64,000 bases of DNA, taken from NCBI RefSeq assembly GCF_014649775.1, contig NZ_BMTR01000004.1:310001-374000 (forward strand), written 5' to 3'. Every line of letters begins with the position of its first letter. Positions within the stretch are counted from its first letter, which is position 1. The notes under the pieces were generated by a model. The model was not told the DNA's origin, ran no database searches, and was given only the letters and a program-made list of their open reading frames with translations. Shown piece after piece: positions 63,074-64,000 of the stretch. The DNA is from Streptomyces longisporoflavus. GTDB lineage: Bacteria > Actinomycetota > Actinomycetes > Streptomycetales > Streptomycetaceae. Position numbers and translations under genes: made by a program.

Positions 63074-63862
63074 GTGCCGGTGGAGATCACCTGGTGGGGT
63101 CATGCCACCTGCACGGTCGAGGATTCGGGACTTCGGGTGCTCACGGACCCGCTGTTCGCCCGGCGTCTGGCCCATCTGCGCCGGCGCAGGGGCGCGCTCC
63201 CGCCCGCAGGCGCGGCCGTCGCCGATGTCGTGCTCCTCTCGCATCTGCACGCCGACCATCTGCATCTGCCCTCCCTCGCGCGGATCGCGCCCGGCACCCG
63301 GGTGCTGCTTCCGCGCGGCTCCCGGCGGCAGGTGCCGGGGCTCGCGCGCAGGCTTGCCCGTCTCGACCTGGTGGAAGTCGTGCCGGGGGACGAGGTGCGG
63401 GTCGGCGACCTCACCGTACGGGTGGTGACGGCCCGGCACGACGGGCGGCGGCTGCCCGTGGGACCGCACGGCACGCCCGCGCTCGGCTTCGTGGTGCGGG
63501 GTGAGGCCCGGACGTACTTCGCCGGGGACACCGGGCTCTTCGACTCGATGGCCGACGAGGTCGGAGATGTCGACGTGGCGCTGCTTCCGGTCGGCGGCTG
63601 GGGCCCGTATCTCGGCCATGGTCACCTCGACGCGGCCCGGGCGGCCCTCGCCCTGGCGCGGCTCGCGCCGAGAAGCGCGGTGCCGGTGCACTACGGGACG
63701 TACTGGCCGATCGGCATGGACGCCGTGCGGCCGCACGAGTTCCACACGCCGGGCGAGGAGTTCGTGCGCCAGGCGGCGCGGCTCGCGCCCGGGGTGGCGG
63801 TGCACCGTCTGGAGCACGGCGAGAGCGTGCGGCCCGAGGTCAGCCGGGGAGATCACCGGTGA
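63074..63862 (+). CDS. MBL-fold metallo-hydrolase (UlaG/NAPE-PLD-like)
   Basis: 262 residues from a GTG preceded by AAGGAGGAAC. Metallo-beta-lactamase-fold motifs: WWGHATCTVE, LLSHLHADHLHLPSL (HxHxDH), TYFAGDTGLFD and the final VPVHYGTYWP. Relatives hydrolyse cyclic phosphates, lactones or phospholipids. It is coupled to the DedA gene, whose GTG overlaps its TGA. Confidence 0.92.
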   Translation: MPVEITWWGHATCTVEDSGLRVLTDPLFARRLAHLRRRRGALPPAGAAVADVVLLSHLHADHLHLPSLARIAPGTRVLLPRGSRRQVPGLARRLARLDLVEVVPGDEVRVGDLTVRVVTARHDGRRLPVGPHGTPALGFVVRGEARTYFAGDTGLFDSMADEVGDVDVALLPVGGWGPYLGHGHLDAARAALALARLAPRSAVPVHYGTYWPIGMDAVRPHEFHTPGEEFVRQAARLAPGVAVHRLEHGESVRPEVSRGDHR

Positions 63863-64000
63863 TCCTCGCCTTGCCCTTCGGGGCCCTCGGGGTGACGCCG
63901 GAGTCGACGCAACAGGCGGTCGGCTACCCGTCGTTGTTCCTGCTCATCGTGTTGGGCGCGCTGGTGCCCGTGGTGCCCACGGGTGCCCTGGTCAGCTCGG
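63859..64000 (+). CDS. DedA family membrane protein (N-terminal 47 residues; cut by window edge)
   Basis: Starts at a GTG overlapping the previous stop (GTGA) and remains open to the window end. The visible residues form the first hydrophobic helix and SLFLLIVLGALVPVVPTGAL, the conserved DedA pattern ending in a proline-rich re-entrant region. DedA proteins are membrane-lipid scramblases or transporters. Coupling to the MBL hydrolase suggests a lipid-related pair. Confidence 0.72.
   Translation, partial: MILALPFGALGVTPESTQQAVGYPSLFLLIVLGALVPVVPTGALVSS

Overview
The window has the very high GC, third-position-GC-rich codon use, GTG/TTG starts and gene families of a Streptomyces (or very close actinomycete) chromosome. 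It reads as chromosome-arm style metabolic DNA: about 50 protein genes, no rRNA, tRNA, CRISPR or phage module seen, and no intergenic gap above 300 bases.

Left part (1-12,700, all minus strand): a truncated inositol-phosphate-synthase-like gene; an exported glucose/sorbosone-dehydrogenase-type protein with a ThuA-DUF1080 lipoprotein; then a sugar isomerase-like protein, a Gfo/Idh/MocA dehydrogenase, a ribose-type sugar ABC transporter and a ROK repressor. A 23-bp dyad of the same sequence and spacing lies before the ROK gene and before the dehydrogenase operon, tying them into one regulon. The enzyme set suggests uptake and handling of (3-keto-)glycosides.

12,940-23,742: a thioesterase, a GntR regulator, a KAS III-like enzyme, an oxalate/formate-type MFS antiporter with a 47-residue partner protein, a ketopantoate-reductase-like protein and a formate dehydrogenase operon ending in fdhD. 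The formate dehydrogenase is split: its molybdenum domain and its N-terminal 4Fe-4S domain are on different polypeptides, in reversed gene order. An 11-bp motif is shared by the gntR and antiporter promoters.

23,996-33,813: a secreted sialidase with a LamG domain, a membrane-anchored DUF5005/DUF4185-like protein, a bile-acid-symporter homologue with a divergent LysR gene, a double-module Lrp regulator with a divergent DHA2 efflux pump, and a long-chain acyl-CoA synthetase behind a perfect dyad operator.

33,925-44,294: a branched-chain amino-acid type ABC system in which both permeases and one ATPase are fused in a single 1,052-residue protein; an aldo/keto reductase; a PCD/methyltransferase trio; XRE and HxlR regulators; a small membrane protein.

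44,541-53,143: narGHJI respiratory nitrate reductase with translational coupling throughout, convergent with a stand-alone dnaK behind a HAIR-like (HspR) site. 53,280-58,822: an OsmC protein, a MoxR ATPase/vWA-metallopeptidase pair and, divergently, a caspase-like protein. The right end has an APC permease, a holin-like/alkaline-phosphatase fusion, a degenerate resolvase-like protein, an MBL hydrolase and a truncated DedA gene.

A dispersed repeat with a 43-bp core occurs four times. One copy is a 170-bp MITE-like palindrome with 32-bp perfect inverted ends. Two copies are translated in frame as linkers in multi-domain proteins (NuoE-NuoF type and LivHM-LivF type), which is the most unusual structural signal in the window.
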